This document shows, piece after piece, positions 31,276 through 45,399 of a stretch of 64,000 nucleotides of DNA. This DNA is from Cryptomeria japonica (taxonomy: Eukaryota; Streptophyta; Pinopsida; Cupressales; Cupressaceae). The notes beneath the pieces are model-generated. The model saw only the letters and a program-made list of their open reading frames with translations. It had not been told where the DNA came from and did not search any database. The stretch spans positions 309,721,374 through 309,785,373 of the forward strand of contig NC_081405.1 in the NCBI RefSeq assembly GCF_030272615.1. Direction: 5' to 3'. The position numbers and the translations under genes were made by a program. How positions within the stretch are numbered: position 1 is the first letter of the stretch; the number at the start of each line of letters is the position of its first letter.

Positions 31276-34110
31276 CCATCAGATGCTCCTGCATCAGGAT
31301 CTTACAACTGGTCATGCAATGTTATCACTGATGGATGGATTCTTCGGGCATAATTAAATCAAAATAGCACCTAAAGGCCAACATAAAATAACATTTACTT
31401 GTCCTTGGGTTACTTTATGATGGAATGTTATGTTGTTTGGATTAAAGAATGCAGGTCCTATATATTAAAGAGAAATGACGACAATATTTCATGATCTCAT
31501 GCACATCACTATGGAGGATTATGTTGATGATCTCCTGGCAAAGTCAATAACAAGAGAAACTCATCTTGATATTATATTAATAGTTTTTGAATGTTTGTTA
31601 AAAAAAGTCAAGTTAAATCCTAAGAAATGTGTCTTCAGGGTGACCTCCACTAAGATCCTTGGATACATTGTCTCATAAAGAGGAATTGAAGTTGATCTAG
31701 AAAAAGTTGGAGCTATATTAGAGATGCCACCACCAAAGAATATTAGTCAACTTCGGTCTCTATAGAGAAGACTTTAATTGATACGTAGATTCATCGCACA
31801 ACTTGTAGATAAATGTCATCCTTTTCAACATCTCCTTCATAAGAATATCAAGTTCAAATGGGATGATAAGTGTCAGCAGGCTTTTCAAATTCTCAGAGAC
31901 TATCTTCTAAATCTACCAGTATTGATGCTACCTATCCTAGGAAAACCCCTACTACTATAAATATCAGCTACACAAACAACATTGGGGGCACTCTTGGCAT
32001 AAGAGGACAATGAAGGCAAGGAAAGAGAATTATATTATATCATCCACACATTAGTTGGTTATGAGCCTAACTACACATTAATTGAGCATGCATGTCTTGT
32101 TGTGGTTTTTGCCTCCTAGAAATTATGACATTAAATGCTAACTCATTAAATAAAGTTCTTTGCAAGGATAGATCCACTAAAAAATCTTCTCAATAAGGCA
32201 ACCGTCACTAGTAGATTAGCGAAATGGGTTATGATAGTGAATGAGTTTGATATTGAATATGTGGATAGAAAATAAATTAGAGGAAAAGCTATTGCAGATC
32301 AATTGTCAAATGTACCTATGATTGATGACACTCTTATTGTCTCAAAATAAAAATGAATCCATTCTCATGGTAACAAGTGCAAAGCCTTAGCAATCATATT
32401 TTGATGGTTCATACATGTAGCATGGCGTAGGAGCTGGTATCCTCTTCATCACACCTCAAGGGGACTCTATTCCAAAGTCATATCAGTTGTCGTTCCCTTG
32501 CACCAATAACATAGTAGAATATGAAGTATTAAAACATGACTATAAATTGTAGTTTAGTGAAAGATCCAAGAACTTCATGTTCTTGGGGATTCTCAATTTG
32601 TAATTCATCAAGAAAATGATGATTATCAGAATAAAGATGAAAACTTAATGCTATACAAGAAAATAGTGGATTAGTTCAATCAATATTTCACGTAGATAAT
32701 CTTTGAATAGATTTCAAGGGATAACAATCAAGCTGCAAATGCCATGTCTACCATTGTTTCAGTGATCAATGTGCCTCAAAATGAGAGCTTCTATGAGTTC
32801 TTGGTGGATAATCTTGTGGTTCCCTCATTTAAGATCACTCCTACTAAGATGATATGTGTTATTAGTACCAACTCCCCTTGGTATGGTGCCATTTTTACTT
32901 ACCTACATGACAACATCCTTCCACCTGACCTTTCAAACAACCAATGTTATGCATTTATTCATCAATCCTCCTGATATGTCTTCTTAGTCAATACCCTTTA
33001 TCATTGGGGTCTCGATGGTATCCTTCTTAGATTCTTATAAAGTGATGAAGCATAAATTGTGTTATGTGAGGTTCACAAAGGTATATGTGGTGATCATTCT
33101 AGTGGTTCAACCTTAGCAAATAAATTGATGAGGACTGGATGCTATTGGCCTACTACGAAAAATGACTCATATCAATTTGTTAGAAAGTGTAAGCATTACC
33201 AGATTCATGGAGACCTTATTCATGCACCAGCACAGGAACTTCAACCAATTGCTACTCCATGGCCCTTTTGCCAATGGGGACTTGACCTCATAGGTAAGAT
33301 TCACCCTCCTTCTAATGGTGATAAATTCATTATCACAAATACAAAATATTTAATAAAGTGGATTGAACCCATTCCTCTCACCCAAGTCACCAGAAAGTAG
33401 ATTGCAACTTTTATCCTTAATTATATCATTTGTCGCTATGGTGTTTCCCTTTCCATTGTCATAGATAATGGGAATCCTTTCAACAACTAATATTTTCATG
33501 ATATTTGTGATCATTTCCATATCCATCATTACTTTTCCAGCCCATATTACGCTCAAGGTAATGGTCAAGCTGAGGCAATTAATGAAACCATCCTAAAAAT
33601 CCTTAAAAAGATTATCGATGATGCTAGCCATAAATGACATATCCAACTCAACCCCACTCTTTGGGCCTACAACACAAGTGTTCACACACCTATGGGAGCT
33701 ACACATTACTCACATATCTATGGTACTACCATCCTTGAGAGTCTCTTTGTCAATCTAATCAATGATGAAGATTATAGGGTCCCCCGCTTACAAGATCTAG
33801 AATTATTGGATTAGCATAGACAAAATGCTTTTAATCATCTCATAACCTATCAACAAAGAATGCTTCGCAACTACAATCATAAGGTAAATCCTTGCACATT
33901 TGAGGTGGGTGACTTAATTCTTAGGAAAAATCATAAAAATCAGCAAGATGGGGAAAAGAAGGGCAAGTTCAAACCAAATTGGCCTTATCCTTATGTCATC
34001 ACAATATTCTATGGATCAGGTGCATATCAGCTCTGAACCAGATGGAGAAACTTTAGAGCATCCAATAAATATCATGCACCTTCATAGGTTTTACACATAT
34101 TTTTTCAAAA
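31276..34110 (+). pseudogene. Tat-2 pol (RT, two RNase H, integrase), 5'-truncated by Gypsy-4
   Basis: RT begins near LSLMDGF (31330) and retains the catalytic MEDYVDDLLAKS (31510-31545). RNase H follows (HLLHKNIKFKWDDKCQQAF, YTLIEHACL). An archaeal-type RNase H is near 32395-32700 (GVGAGILFITPQGDS, NIVEYE). Integrase has HKGICGDH, GLDLIGKIHPPS and NGQAEAINETI (about 33555). More than 15 stops and several frame losses occur. Compared with Tat-1 it is older or faster decaying. Confidence 0.88.
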
Positions 34111-35760
34111 TATCCCATTGTCAAAAATACAAAAAATAAAAATATAAAAAATACAAAAAAAATCATAAAAAATAGAAAAATAAAAAAAATAAAGACAAAT
34201 AAATATGTCCAACGTTGTGGCCCCTTGGGTAATTAACATGGTGAAAATTAGGTTATCGGTACCATGTGTAGAGATATTTCTCCTCCCTCCTTCAGGATTC
34301 AATTTCACCTTTTCATGTTGTACACACTCACAACCTACTCCTTTGTAATAAATTTACCCATTCCCATCATGGCTTATTATTGATCTACCTAATATTGGTT
34401 ATCCATTCATAATAAATTAGGTTCAATCTATAACTAGGGAAAATTCCTAAATCTAGTGATGGAAGTGGTACCCTGAGCATCACATGTTTTGAGGAGCGTC
34501 ATCTTTTTATTCCTCCTTTTCATGCAAAATCCACAATAAAAGATCATTTGCATCGTCAATCCATAATAAATATTTTTTCTTCTCTACAATAAATGTATTA
34601 GTTTCAAATGAGACACAATCAATAGTGAGCTTTCAACAAATCAAATCTTTCAGCAAACTTTGGCATCAACATGGTTTTCAACATAATCTGTCCTTTATCA
34701 GAATAATAACATTGTTACCAAATCAAGAATGTTAACATATGTGAGAAGAAACATTAATAGCTTGAGGATTTCATTATGTTTCAGTGTCAAGTCTCGGTTT
34801 TCTTTTGATTTTATCTTTTGGTGACATGTCTCTTATCTTTTCTGGGATGTTTCTGACTAGAGATTCTATCTCTAGGATGTCTTTGACTAGAAAGGTGAGG
34901 ATGAGATATATTCACCTATTTTGTCATCTATAGATTTTCTCTTAGTAATGTTATGTCATGTCCAAGGATATGAGGACACTATGAGTCTACTGTGAACTGG
35001 GGCATTCCTTGTTTGTGACTATCTGATCTCAATACAAATTGGTACAATGACTTTCAAGGTTGAACCTATACCTAGATGGCCATAATCTATTAGCCATAAT
35101 AAAGATCAATGATGATAATAGAACAAGAATCTCTTTCACTTTCATATCTTCTATCTACCATCCCCTTTTCATATTGTCCCTACTTGAGTCCATGTAGCCT
35201 TCTATCATATGTCTGAGTATAATGACACACCAAAAAGATCTGCATTTCATATAGCTTTCACCTACATAAATACATGATAGCACATCATTCATATGTATTT
35301 ATAAATCATGATAGCATCACATCCTACATACATTACTATTTGCATTCCCATATAAAATGTAAAAAAGACAAAAATAATATATCATGCATCTTATCATAAG
35401 TCATAGGCATATATTTATGTTAATTTTTACATAGCATACATATAAATCTAGAAAAGAACAAAAACAAAAAAATTGCATTCCATCATGTACATATCCATCT
35501 CATTAGCCATCATAAGCATCATAGTATCATAGCAAAAAAAGGTATCCATAAATTGTGTATCATCATATATAATCATGGTATCACATAAAGCATATAGAAA
35601 AACCACATAGGAACACATGCATATAGATGCCCCAAGGAAGGGAACATCTCATATATAAATGTCAAAAAATAATATTAGTATCATGATGCAATGATGACTA
35701 CAAAATCACCCGGAGGTGTCTATATTATCATACAAAAATTGATACCAAATGGGATCCTCG
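34111..35760. other. Spacer between Tat-2 pol and the antisense PMD gene
   Basis: This is non-coding and homologous in parts to 4161-5920 in Tat-1. It includes an A-rich run (34125-34200) and AT-rich sequence to 35700. Both 3' gene ends face each other here. Nothing else is recognised. Confidence 0.55.
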
Positions 35761-37596
35761 AGAGCTATGATGATGATCCTCTGTCGAAGCCATCTGGCCT
35801 CCGTGGAATCTAAGCACTCAAAGTAGCCATCCCTAGATCACTTTGTTTGTCCTCTCCATCCCCTTGTGGTGTGGGTGGACCCATGAATCCACTACTAGAT
35901 GCTCCCCTCCTATTTTGGCTTGCAGTCATAGAATGTGAATCTATCCTATAGCTCCTTGCCCTCGGGTCTTGAGGTACTACTACATAATAGAGGTTCTTCT
36001 AGTAGTCTATCTCATCACCTTCCTAGAGAATCCTATTGTATTTTCATATGTAGCTATAGCCCTGGAAACCCGTATGGTCTCCTCAACAACTGTATATCTC
36101 TATATGACCTCATCTCTCTCCTGCTACATATCTACCAACCATAACCTCAACTGAGTCACATCCTTCTTGAGATCCTTGACCTCATCGACCTGGCCATATG
36201 TGAGCTCTCAAAACATAAGTAGCTTATCCTCCTCCTCATCTCCTCCATGGGCTCCCTCATCCTGTCTACCCTACTTTGGGGTATCATGTCCCTATCCCTA
36301 CCTTTTTCCCTATCCTAGTGCATGGGTTGAGCCCTGTAACACCTATCCTCCTCTACCCCCATGTGGCCTTGGTGGTCAGTCTCTCTATCATACCTCTCCA
36401 CCTCTGTCAACACCCTCTACCCTCCCTCCATCACTAGGTCCACCTGTTTCTCTAACCATCCTCCTGGATCCCCCTCTCCTTTGCCTCCATGATTAACCTC
36501 CAAACCCATCTTCATCATCATCCTCCTCCTCTGCTGCAGGAATGACTCTATTGGATACATGAGTCTTGGAAAAGGATAAGCTACAAAATAGGCTGCATAC
36601 TCATCATCCATGCCCGCATCAATAACATCTACCAAAATATGCCATGGCATCAATACCATCTACTAAAACTGTGTAACTTCTACTTCAGATGATAAAATAG
36701 GTCCCCAATGACTCTTCTCCCTAGTTGTTTAGGTAAAATCACCTAAACTCCATGTAATCCTCTGTTGTCACCCAAATTACCTACATACCCTATCGATCAA
36801 GTGCATATCCAAAATATATGGAGTTCATCCAATCAGATATCTACTCCTTAAATAAAATGGAAGCTTTGTATCATCCTCCTCCAAGACCTCACAGTCTAAG
36901 TACTACCTCCATATAAAACTATTAATATCATCTATAACTCATTGCCAGTAATCTACCTTCCCAATCTATGGTTGAGAAGTAATCATGCTATATAGATGTG
37001 CATAGGACTACCTGTGTCCTCTGAATCTAAAGTGAAAAGGTCTAGTCACAACAATATGCTCATATGCCCACACTTGTAGTAGTGTAACCCCACACCCCAA
37101 TCCGTAGCCACCAAGGTAAACAAATTGGTTTACCTCATGGTATACATTTACCAAAATACATGGCCCCCATGAAAATCTCTTGTTCTTTATGATGAGGATC
37201 TCCAAAGTCCTCCCCCATCTGATAGCTAACCCTTGTGTAGTCTTGTTTGGACATAAGAACCCAATGATCAACCCTCCCACCTCAGCTACTTGCAAGTATT
37301 TGGTGGATTAACATCCTAGCTCAGGTGTTCTAGTCTCAGCTCTAGATATGGGTCTATGAATACTCATCAGAGTGCATCCCTATCTCCCTCTCGGTCATAA
37401 ATTATGAGATCCCCATGGATTGGAACTCATAGTATCTTGTATGCATCCTCTAAGGGGAGTGACATCTCACCAGCTGGCAAATGAAATGTACACATCTCTG
37501 AGTGTCATCTCTCCACAAGAGTAGTCACCAATCCACTATTCATCCTAATCTATGGAATGTATAGCACGCGTCTCAATCCCATAGCCTCAATAGCAA

Positions 37597-37601
37597 CCTA
37601 C
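37597..37601. repeat. Target-site duplication of Copia-2 (CCTAC)
   Basis: CCTAC occurs at 37597-37601 and again at 45310-45314. Joining the host at these points restores alignment with the Tat-1 PMD sequence. Confidence 0.8.
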
Positions 37602-39134
37602 TATTGGTATAATAAAAAACAAGAAGAAGGTTGGCATTCCAATTACAATAAGAGATTGTTGGCATTTCAATAAGGATATTGAGAAGGTTGTTGATGACTA
37701 TGGATATAACTGATTAAGGATGATTACTGTCTTGATATTATTATTTTGTCATTGATGACAAGAAATTTATTTTCTAATTCAGTATGATGTTGCCATATCT
37801 TAAGAAGTATGATTTGATGAGTCTAAAGATGTCGGTAAAAGACATAGAAAGAATATGATGAATAAGGGGATAAGTTATTCAATGGGCAACTATTACCAAG
37901 TTAGACAATGATGAGATCATGATGTTTAGATTGTTTTGATATCCTACATATGCTATTGTTTGAAAGGTTAATACTATACTATGTTACCGAGTAAAGAACC
38001 TAGTCAGTAAAACCCTAAGGAACCTAGTCGATAAACCCTAAGGTTATCGCTATCAGTTAATGAAGGCAGAATGTCTACCGAGTGAAGTTTAGTATTTACC
38101 GAGTTAGAACTGAGCTATAACAGAATGCATTAAATATTTACTTGTGATATTTAATGAAGGAAGCTGATGAGCTGGAGTGGATTAAATAATTGGTAATTTG
38201 TGTATGAAGATTGTTAAAGAATATATGGTAAAGAAAGATCGGCAGGAAGATCTACAGCTCAGATTGAATCGCAATACCCTAACACAAGTTCCAAGGTGAA
38301 AATGAAAGTTCCAAGGTGGGGTAAAATGTTTTCAAATTGAAAGATACATTGAACTTGGACAAGATTGAAGATCTGATGGCTATGATTGATCATGGGAAAT
38401 GTGATCAAGGAGATTAAGTGGTTGGAAGATTATTTATAAGTAGGAAACTGTTGATAAACAATGTATGTGGGCAAGTGTATGCACAGGGATGCTACATAGT
38501 GATTATCGAGCACAAAAGCTTGAAGATATATTTTGATAACAAAGTATAGAGCCCAACAGATAGACAAGATTAGTTCTATGTCTAGATTGTATTGAGCAAA
38601 TAAGAATCTGCTTTAGCATTTTTAGATGTGAAGTTGCAGACATATTTTATTACTGTTATTTTGAGTAGTAGAAAATCTCTTAACCAAGTGGACTTAACAG
38701 TCTTATTTGTAAAATCCTCTAGCAAGGTGATATTCTTATTGAGTGTTTGAAATCCTTTAACAAGGTCACTTCTAACAAGGTGAAGATCCTAACAGATCTA
38801 AGGGAAATCCCTTAACCAGGTCACATCTAGCAACGTGTTTGTAATCTTTAACAAGATTTTCTTTTAACCGAGCATACTCTAGAAGAGTATATTTCTTAGT
38901 GGGTCTAAAATCCCACAGTGGTTTCTCCCTATTTGGGTTTCCACGTTAAATCTGGTGTTATATATTTGTAATCTTATCTATTTATGGGTCTGCATGCATT
39001 ACTGTTTTTCTGATAAGGTTACCAAGGTTGAATCTGTTGTTTTTATTAAAGATCAAGTTTGAATGATTCACCCCCGCCCTCTCATATTGTTAGCTTGGAA
39101 TTTGTACTAATCATATTTAGTATCAGAACTATCA
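37602..39134 (+). repeat. Copia-2 5' LTR
   Basis: It is homologous to 43807-45309. The outer end reads TATTGGTAT instead of TGTTGGCAT (two C:G to T:A changes), and about 32 bp extra follow it (37611-37642). It ends TATCA at 39134. Confidence 0.85.
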
Positions 39135-39136
39135 AT

Positions 39137-39147
39137 TGGTATCAGAG
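39137..39147 (+). other. Primer binding site of Copia-2 (initiator Met tRNA)
   Basis: TGGTATCAGAG begins two bases after the LTR end and matches the canonical copia site. Confidence 0.88.
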
Positions 39148-39211
39148 ATTTGGACTCTGGAAGAAAAGTTTAAAGGCACTTGAGTTAAAGATCCAAAAGA
39201 TGTATAAGAGG

Positions 39212-42200
39212 GATGCACAGAAGCTGAATAAGTCAAGTTTCTCTACATGGCAAAAAAGGATGAAGCTGCATCTATCAGGATTTGGAGAATATGTTGTCTA
39301 CTATCTGGAGAATGATTTCATCACACCAAGTACATATCCATTGACTATGGAAGAGATAAAGGCAAAGCAAGAACATATTCAAGAAATGATTGAAATAACA
39401 TCTGCATTGACCGACTTAGAGTTTAATGATCTAGAAGGATGTACTGATGCAAAGGCAATGTGGACTAAGCTCATATCTGTGTATGGAGGAGATGAACATG
39501 TTCAAAGAGCAAAAGTGGATAGTCTAAGAGGACAACTTGAATCTATGAGAATTAATGAAGGTGAGAACATAACCCAGTATAGTACAAGACTAAAGGAGAT
39601 TGTCAATCAAATCAAAGGAGCAGGAGGAACTATTGAAGAAAAAGATATAACAAGTAAGTTGTTAAGAACCCTTCTACCTGCCTATGCAATCTGAGTCTCT
39701 ACAATCAATGAATTGAGGTTTGTACCCAATATGCTAGTTTCTTTATATGCTACTATTGGTAAGTTACATGAATTTGAGTTAAGTAACTTTGATAATAGTG
39801 GGTCATCAGTAAATAAAATTGAATCTGCATTCAGTTCTTTTCATATTGGTGAAACTGATGATTACAATGATAGAAAGTATAAGTACTCTGAAGGGAATCA
39901 TAGTGGAGGAAGTGAAAGATTTCACAAAAACATGGAGGAGGTACACAAACTATATGAGGAAATCAGAAAGCAAGAAGAGTTTGAAGCACTATTAGCCAAA
40001 AGGCTACCGAGAGGAAAAGGTAAGTATAAAGGAAAGCTACCTTTAAAATGTTTCAATTGTGATAAGATAGGACATATGGCTTCTAACTGTCCTGACAAAG
40101 AATCTAGTGAAAAGAGAGATTACCAAGATGACAGACAGAAAGATAATCATTATAGAGGACACCAAGACTTTAGGAGAAGAGATAAAAGGACATGCCTAAT
40201 AGCTGATGAGGAATCTAATGATGATAAATCAGATGAAACTGATACAGAGAAAGTTGTTTATGTGGCTATCAAAGATGGATCAGATGAAGAAAGGTATGGA
40301 GAAAAAGCTTTAATATCTCATATAAATACTAATGATTCTTGGATCATAGATAGTGGTTGCTCACATCACATGACAGGTGATAAACACAATTTTATTAAAT
40401 TAGATGATTATGATGGAGGCTATGTAAGATTTGGTAATGATGCACCATGTTCGGTAAGAGGTAAAGGATCCATAACACTTATTGACAATGCTAAATGTAA
40501 TGATGTTTATTGGGTTGAAGGTTTGAAATATAATTTGTTGAGTGTAGCACAGCTAAACAACATAGGTTACTGAATAGAGTTTGAAAAAGGAATTGTCAAA
40601 GTTCATGACAAGCATGGAAAGTTAGCTGCTACCGAGACACAAACAAGAGGTAATACATTTCATCTTGACTCAACTCAGAATAAATGTCTATATGCAAGGA
40701 TAGATGATACCTGGTTATGGCATAAAAGGTTTTGTCATGTTAATTTTGATAATCTGATCAAAATAAGTAAGAAGCACCGAGTAAGAGGTCTATCGAGTCT
40801 TGAAAAACCTGAGAAAGCTATGTGCCAAGGATGCCAGATGGGTAAGATGACAAGATCAAGCTTTACAAGTAAGTCCTACACTTCCAAGGGAATTTTAGAT
40901 CTTGTGCATACTAGTCTTTGTGGTCCTATGAAAGTTCAGAGTTATTATGGTGATAAATATTCCATATTATTTGTGGATGATTACTCAAGGATGATGTTAG
41001 TAATGTTTTTAAAACAAAAATAAGAAGGTTTTCAAATGTTTAAATGGTACAAGGCTAGAGTTGAAAATGAAATAGGAAGACAACTGAAATGTCTCAAATT
41101 AAATAGAGGAGAGTTTACTTCTAATGAGTTCAACTTATTTTGCAATGATCATGGTATAAAAAGACAAGTCTCTGCACCGAAAGCTCCACGGCAGAATGGG
41201 ATAGCTAAGAGAAGAAACAAATCTATTGTGGATTGTGCTAGAACCTTGATGATTGAAAAGAAAGTTCCACAAACATTTTGGAGAGAAGCAATAAGCACAA
41301 CTGTTCACACCTTGAACCGAGTTCAATTGAAGAAAGGTACTTTGAAGACACCTTATGAAATCTGGTATGACAAGAAACCTAACGTAAGTTATTTTAAAAT
41401 CTTTGAGAGTAGATGCTATGTTCACAAAGATGATAGAAATGGAAAGTTTGATCAGAAAAGTGAAGAAGGAACATTTCTAGGTTATTCTTCTAGAAGCAAA
41501 GCATTTAAATGTCTGATCAAATCATCTAACAAAATAGTAGAAAGTGCAAATGTGAAAATTGATGAATTTGCAGAAAGAAATGATGAAGAAAACTCCAAAG
41601 AACCAGAAGATTATGAAGGATTTGTCTATGTTCAACTGAGAAGTCCTACCGAGAAGACTGCTGAAGAAAATGAAGAAAATATCCAGTTACCGAGTGATGA
41701 AGAAGATCATACAGAGCCCACTGAGCCTGTATTAGCCAAGTATGTTAGAAGGAATCATGCACCAAGTTAGATTATAGGAGATAAGAATGATCTAGTGATG
41801 ACAAGGAACAAACTGAGACAGAACACATGTCTAATATCTAAATTTGAACTGAGAATAGTGAAAGAGGCATTTAACAGTGAAGATTGGATAAATGCTATGA
41901 CAGAAGAGATTGATCAAATCAAGAAGAATGACACATGGACACTGGTCCCAAGATTGAAGGACAAAAATGTAATCGGTACAAAGTGGATCTTCAGAAACAA
42001 GCTAAATGAAAAAGGTGAGGTCATTTGGAATAAAGAAAGACTAGTTTGCAAAGGTTATGCCCAAGAAGAAGGAATTGATTATGGTGAGACTTTTGCACCT
42101 ATGGCAAGACTTGAAGGAGTAAGAACATTGTTGGCATATGCTGCTTACAAGAGTTTCAAGGTATATCAAATGGATGTCAAATCTGCATTTCTGAATGGTA

Positions 42201-43380
42201 TATTAGAAGAAGAAGTTTTCATTGAACAACCTGAAGGATTTGTTGAAGGAGAAAATAATGATCAGGTATGTAAATTAAACAAAGATTTATATGGTCTGAA
42301 ACAAGCACCTAGAGCATGGTATGAGAGATTGCACTCATATTTGATCAAAATTGGTTTTATAAGAACAAGTGAAAACAACAATATGTGCATGAAGAATGAT
42401 GAAAATGGAATACTGATCTCAGCCATATTTGTTGATGATATTATCTTTAATGGAAATGACTCTCTATGCAAGAACTTTGGAAATGAAATGAGTAAAGAAT
42501 TTGAGATGTCATTAATCGGTGAGATAAAATATTTTATAGGTCTACAGATACTGCAAATGAAAGATGAGATTTTCATTACCCAATCCAAGTACATAAAGGA
42601 AATCTTGAAGAAATTTGGAATGGAGGATTCAAAACCAGTAAGTACTCCTATGACTACCAACTGTAAACTATCAAAGAATGATGAATCTGCATCTGTTGAT
42701 GAGACACTTTATTGATCTATGATTGGAAAGTTGTAGTATGTTGTTCACTGCAGGCCAAATATAGCACATGCAGTAGGTATTGTTGCAAGATTTTCTGCAG
42801 ATCCTAAGGAAACACACATGACGACAATCAAAAGAATTTTCAGATACTTAAAGGGCACTGAAGATTATGGCTTAGTATATCGAAAAGGAAATGTTTTTGA
42901 TCTAAAAGTTTATACTGATGCTGATTGGGCAGGCAACATTGATGACAGGAAAAGCACAAGTGAGGAGCTTTCTTATTAGAAGAAAGACTAGTGAGTTGGC
43001 TTAACAAGAAACAAGGATGTGTTTCTTAGTCAACAGTAGAAGCTGAATATGTTGTTGCAGCACTGAATTGCACCAATATAGCATGGATCAAACAATTATT
43101 GGAAGGTATAAATGAGCAAGTTACCGAGCCAGTAACTATATTATGTGATAACACTAGTGCCATTAACATTTCAAAGAATCCTGTTATGCACTCTAAGACA
43201 AAGCACATCTCTATCAAATATCATTATCTTAGAGAAGAAGTTCAAGAGAAGAAAGTGGTTTTGGAGTATGCTAGCACAAAGGAACAAATTGCAAACATCT
43301 TCACCAAGCCACTGCCAAAGGACACTTCTGAGTATCTCAGAAGTCAGTTAGGGATCCTACCCCTATCTTCCATTCACTAA
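39212..43380 (+). pseudogene. Copia-2 gag-pol polyprotein
   Basis: Gag starts near 39200 (STWQKRMKLHLSGFG) with a UBN2-like body. The zinc knuckle CFNCDKIGHMASNC is at about 40050-40091. Protease has WIIDSGCSHHMTGD (about 40340). Integrase has LFVDDYSRMML and PRQNGIAKRRN. RT has [20 protein letters not shown] and FVDDIIFNG. RNase H has VYTDADWAGNIDDRKSTS and QIANIFTKPLPKD, and the frame ends TAA at 43378. Stops are at 39692 and 40571 (TGA), 41021 (TAA), 41768 (TAG), 42713 (TGA), 42734 and 43029 (TAG). One base is lost near 42963, shifting the frame. Otherwise it is collinear and would be about 1,390 codons. Confidence 0.93.
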
Positions 43381-43806
43381 CTGAGTTCGGTGAAAGCATC
43401 AATTCGATGACTCTACAGATTATCTTTTAGGAGTTGATGTTGATTTACACACTTTAGGAGGTTTTCTAAAAGTGTGCAGGAAACAATAAACAAGGAACAA
43501 GAATTGAAGACAAAATGCTCTGACTGAGACTCAGTTGATACACAACAGTAGGAAATAACTTCTTACAGAAACAAATTATGTTTTAGTTCTGTTTTTTGGC
43601 ATTGTTGTCAAAGGGGGAGAATACCTACTAAAGGGGGAGAATACCTATGAAAGGGGAAAAGAGCAGACTATGGATTGGAAAGAAGACTGAGAAAATAGGA
43701 GAAGACTAATGTATGGGGGAGAGCATTTCAGCATTTCAGAATCACAACAATCCGAATCTATTAAGGTCAAATCAATTGGTTTTGCCATCAATGCCAAAGG
43801 GGAGAT
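43381..43806 (+). other. Copia-2 3' untranslated region with three AAAGGGGGAGA-type tracts
   Basis: The purine tract AAAGGGGGAGAATACCT occurs at 43610 and 43630, a shorter version at 43649, and CCAAAGGGGAGAT lies directly before the 3' LTR (43793-43806). The last is the probable polypurine tract. No ORF is supported. Confidence 0.7.
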
Positions 43807-45309
43807 TGTTGGCATTATTACAATAAGAGATTGTTGGCATTTCAATAAGGATATTGAGAAGGTTGTTGATGACTATGGATATAACTGATTAAGGATGATT
43901 ACTGTCTTAATATTATTACTTTGTCATTGATGTCAAGAAATTGATTTTCTAATTTAGTATGATGTTGCCATATCTTAAGAAGTATGATTTGATGAGTATA
44001 AAGATGTTGGTAGAAGACACAGAAAGAATATGATGAATAAGGGGATAAGTTCTTCAATGGGCAACTATTATCAAGTTAGACAATGATGAGATCATGATGT
44101 TTAGATTGTTTTGATATCCTACATATGCTATTGTTTGAAAGGTTAATACTATACTATGTTCCGAGTAAAGAACCTAGTCGGTAAAACCCTAAGGAACCTA
44201 GTTGGTAAACCCTAAGGTTATCGCTATCGATTAATGAAGGCAAAATGTCTACCGAGTGAAGTTTAGTATTTACCGACTTACAACCAAGCTATAACAGAAT
44301 GCATTAAATGTTTACTTGTGATATTTAATGAAGGAAGCTGATGAGCTAGAGTGGATTAAATGATTGGTAAGCCGTGTATGAATATTGTTAAAGAATCTAT
44401 GATAAAGAAAGATCAGCAGGAAGATCTACAGCTCAGATTGAATCGCAATACCCTAACACAAGTTCCAAAGTGAAAATGCAAGTTCCAAGGCAGGGTAAAA
44501 CATTTTCAGATCGAAGGATACATTGAACCTGGACAAGATTGAAGATCTGATGGCTCTGATTGATTAGGGGAAATGTGATCAAGGAGATTAAGCGGTTGGA
44601 AGATTGTTTATAAGTAGGAAACTGTTGATAAACAATGTATGCGGGCAAGTGTATGCACAAGGATGCTACATAGTGATTACCGAGCACAAAAGCTTGAAGA
44701 TCTGTTTTGATAACATAGTATAGAGCCCAGCAGATAGACAAGATTAGTTCTATGTCTAGATTGTATTGAACAAATAAGAATCTTCTTTAGCATTTTTAGA
44801 TGTGAAGTTGCAGACATATTTTATTACTGTTATTTTGAGAAGTAGTAGAAAATCTCTTAACTGAGTGGACTTAACAATCTTATTTGTAAAATCCTCTAGC
44901 AAGGTGACATTCTTATTGAGTGTTTGAAATCCTTTAACAAGGTCACTTCTAACAAGGTGAAGATCCTAACAGATCTGAGGGAAATCCCTTAAGTGGGTCA
45001 CATCTAGAAATGTGTTTGTAATCTTTAACAGGATTTGCTTTTAACCGAGCATACTCTAGAAGAGTATATTTCTTAGTGGGTCCGAAATCCCACAATGGTT
45101 TTTCCCTATTTGGTTTTCTGCATTAAATCTAGTGTTATATGTTTGTGATCTTATCTATTTATGGGTCTGCATGCATTACTATTTTTTTGATAAGGTTACC
45201 AAGGTTGAATCTGTTGTTTTTATTGAAGATTAAGTTTGAATGATTCACCCCCCCTCTCATATTGTTAGCTTGGCATCTGTACTAATCATATTTAGTATCA
45301 GAAATATCA
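43807..45309 (+). repeat. Copia-2 3' LTR
   Basis: It has intact TGTTGGCATT start and TATCA end, 1,503 bp. It shares its TGAATGATTCACCCC segment near the end with Copia-3 and the solo LTR at 48895. Confidence 0.92.
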
Positions 45310-45399
45310 CCTACTCCTTAAAGGTCAACTCCAATCATAATCTCTGAGTCACAAGGAATATTTCTCTAGACTCTATCTAGGGAAAATACTCCTGCATCC

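Larger units (their letters stand above)
37602..45309 (+). mobile_element. Copia-2: complete Ty1/copia element with 1.5-kb LTRs
   Basis: LTRs are 37602-39134 and 43807-45309. The internal part has a TGGTATCAGAG primer binding site, gag, protease, integrase, RT, RNase H and a terminal polypurine tract (43793-43806). Total length is 7,708 bp. It lies in the antisense PMD gene of Tat-2, on the strand of Tat-2 gag-pol. The LTR pair shows clearly more differences than that of Copia-1, so it is probably the older insertion. Confidence 0.93.
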
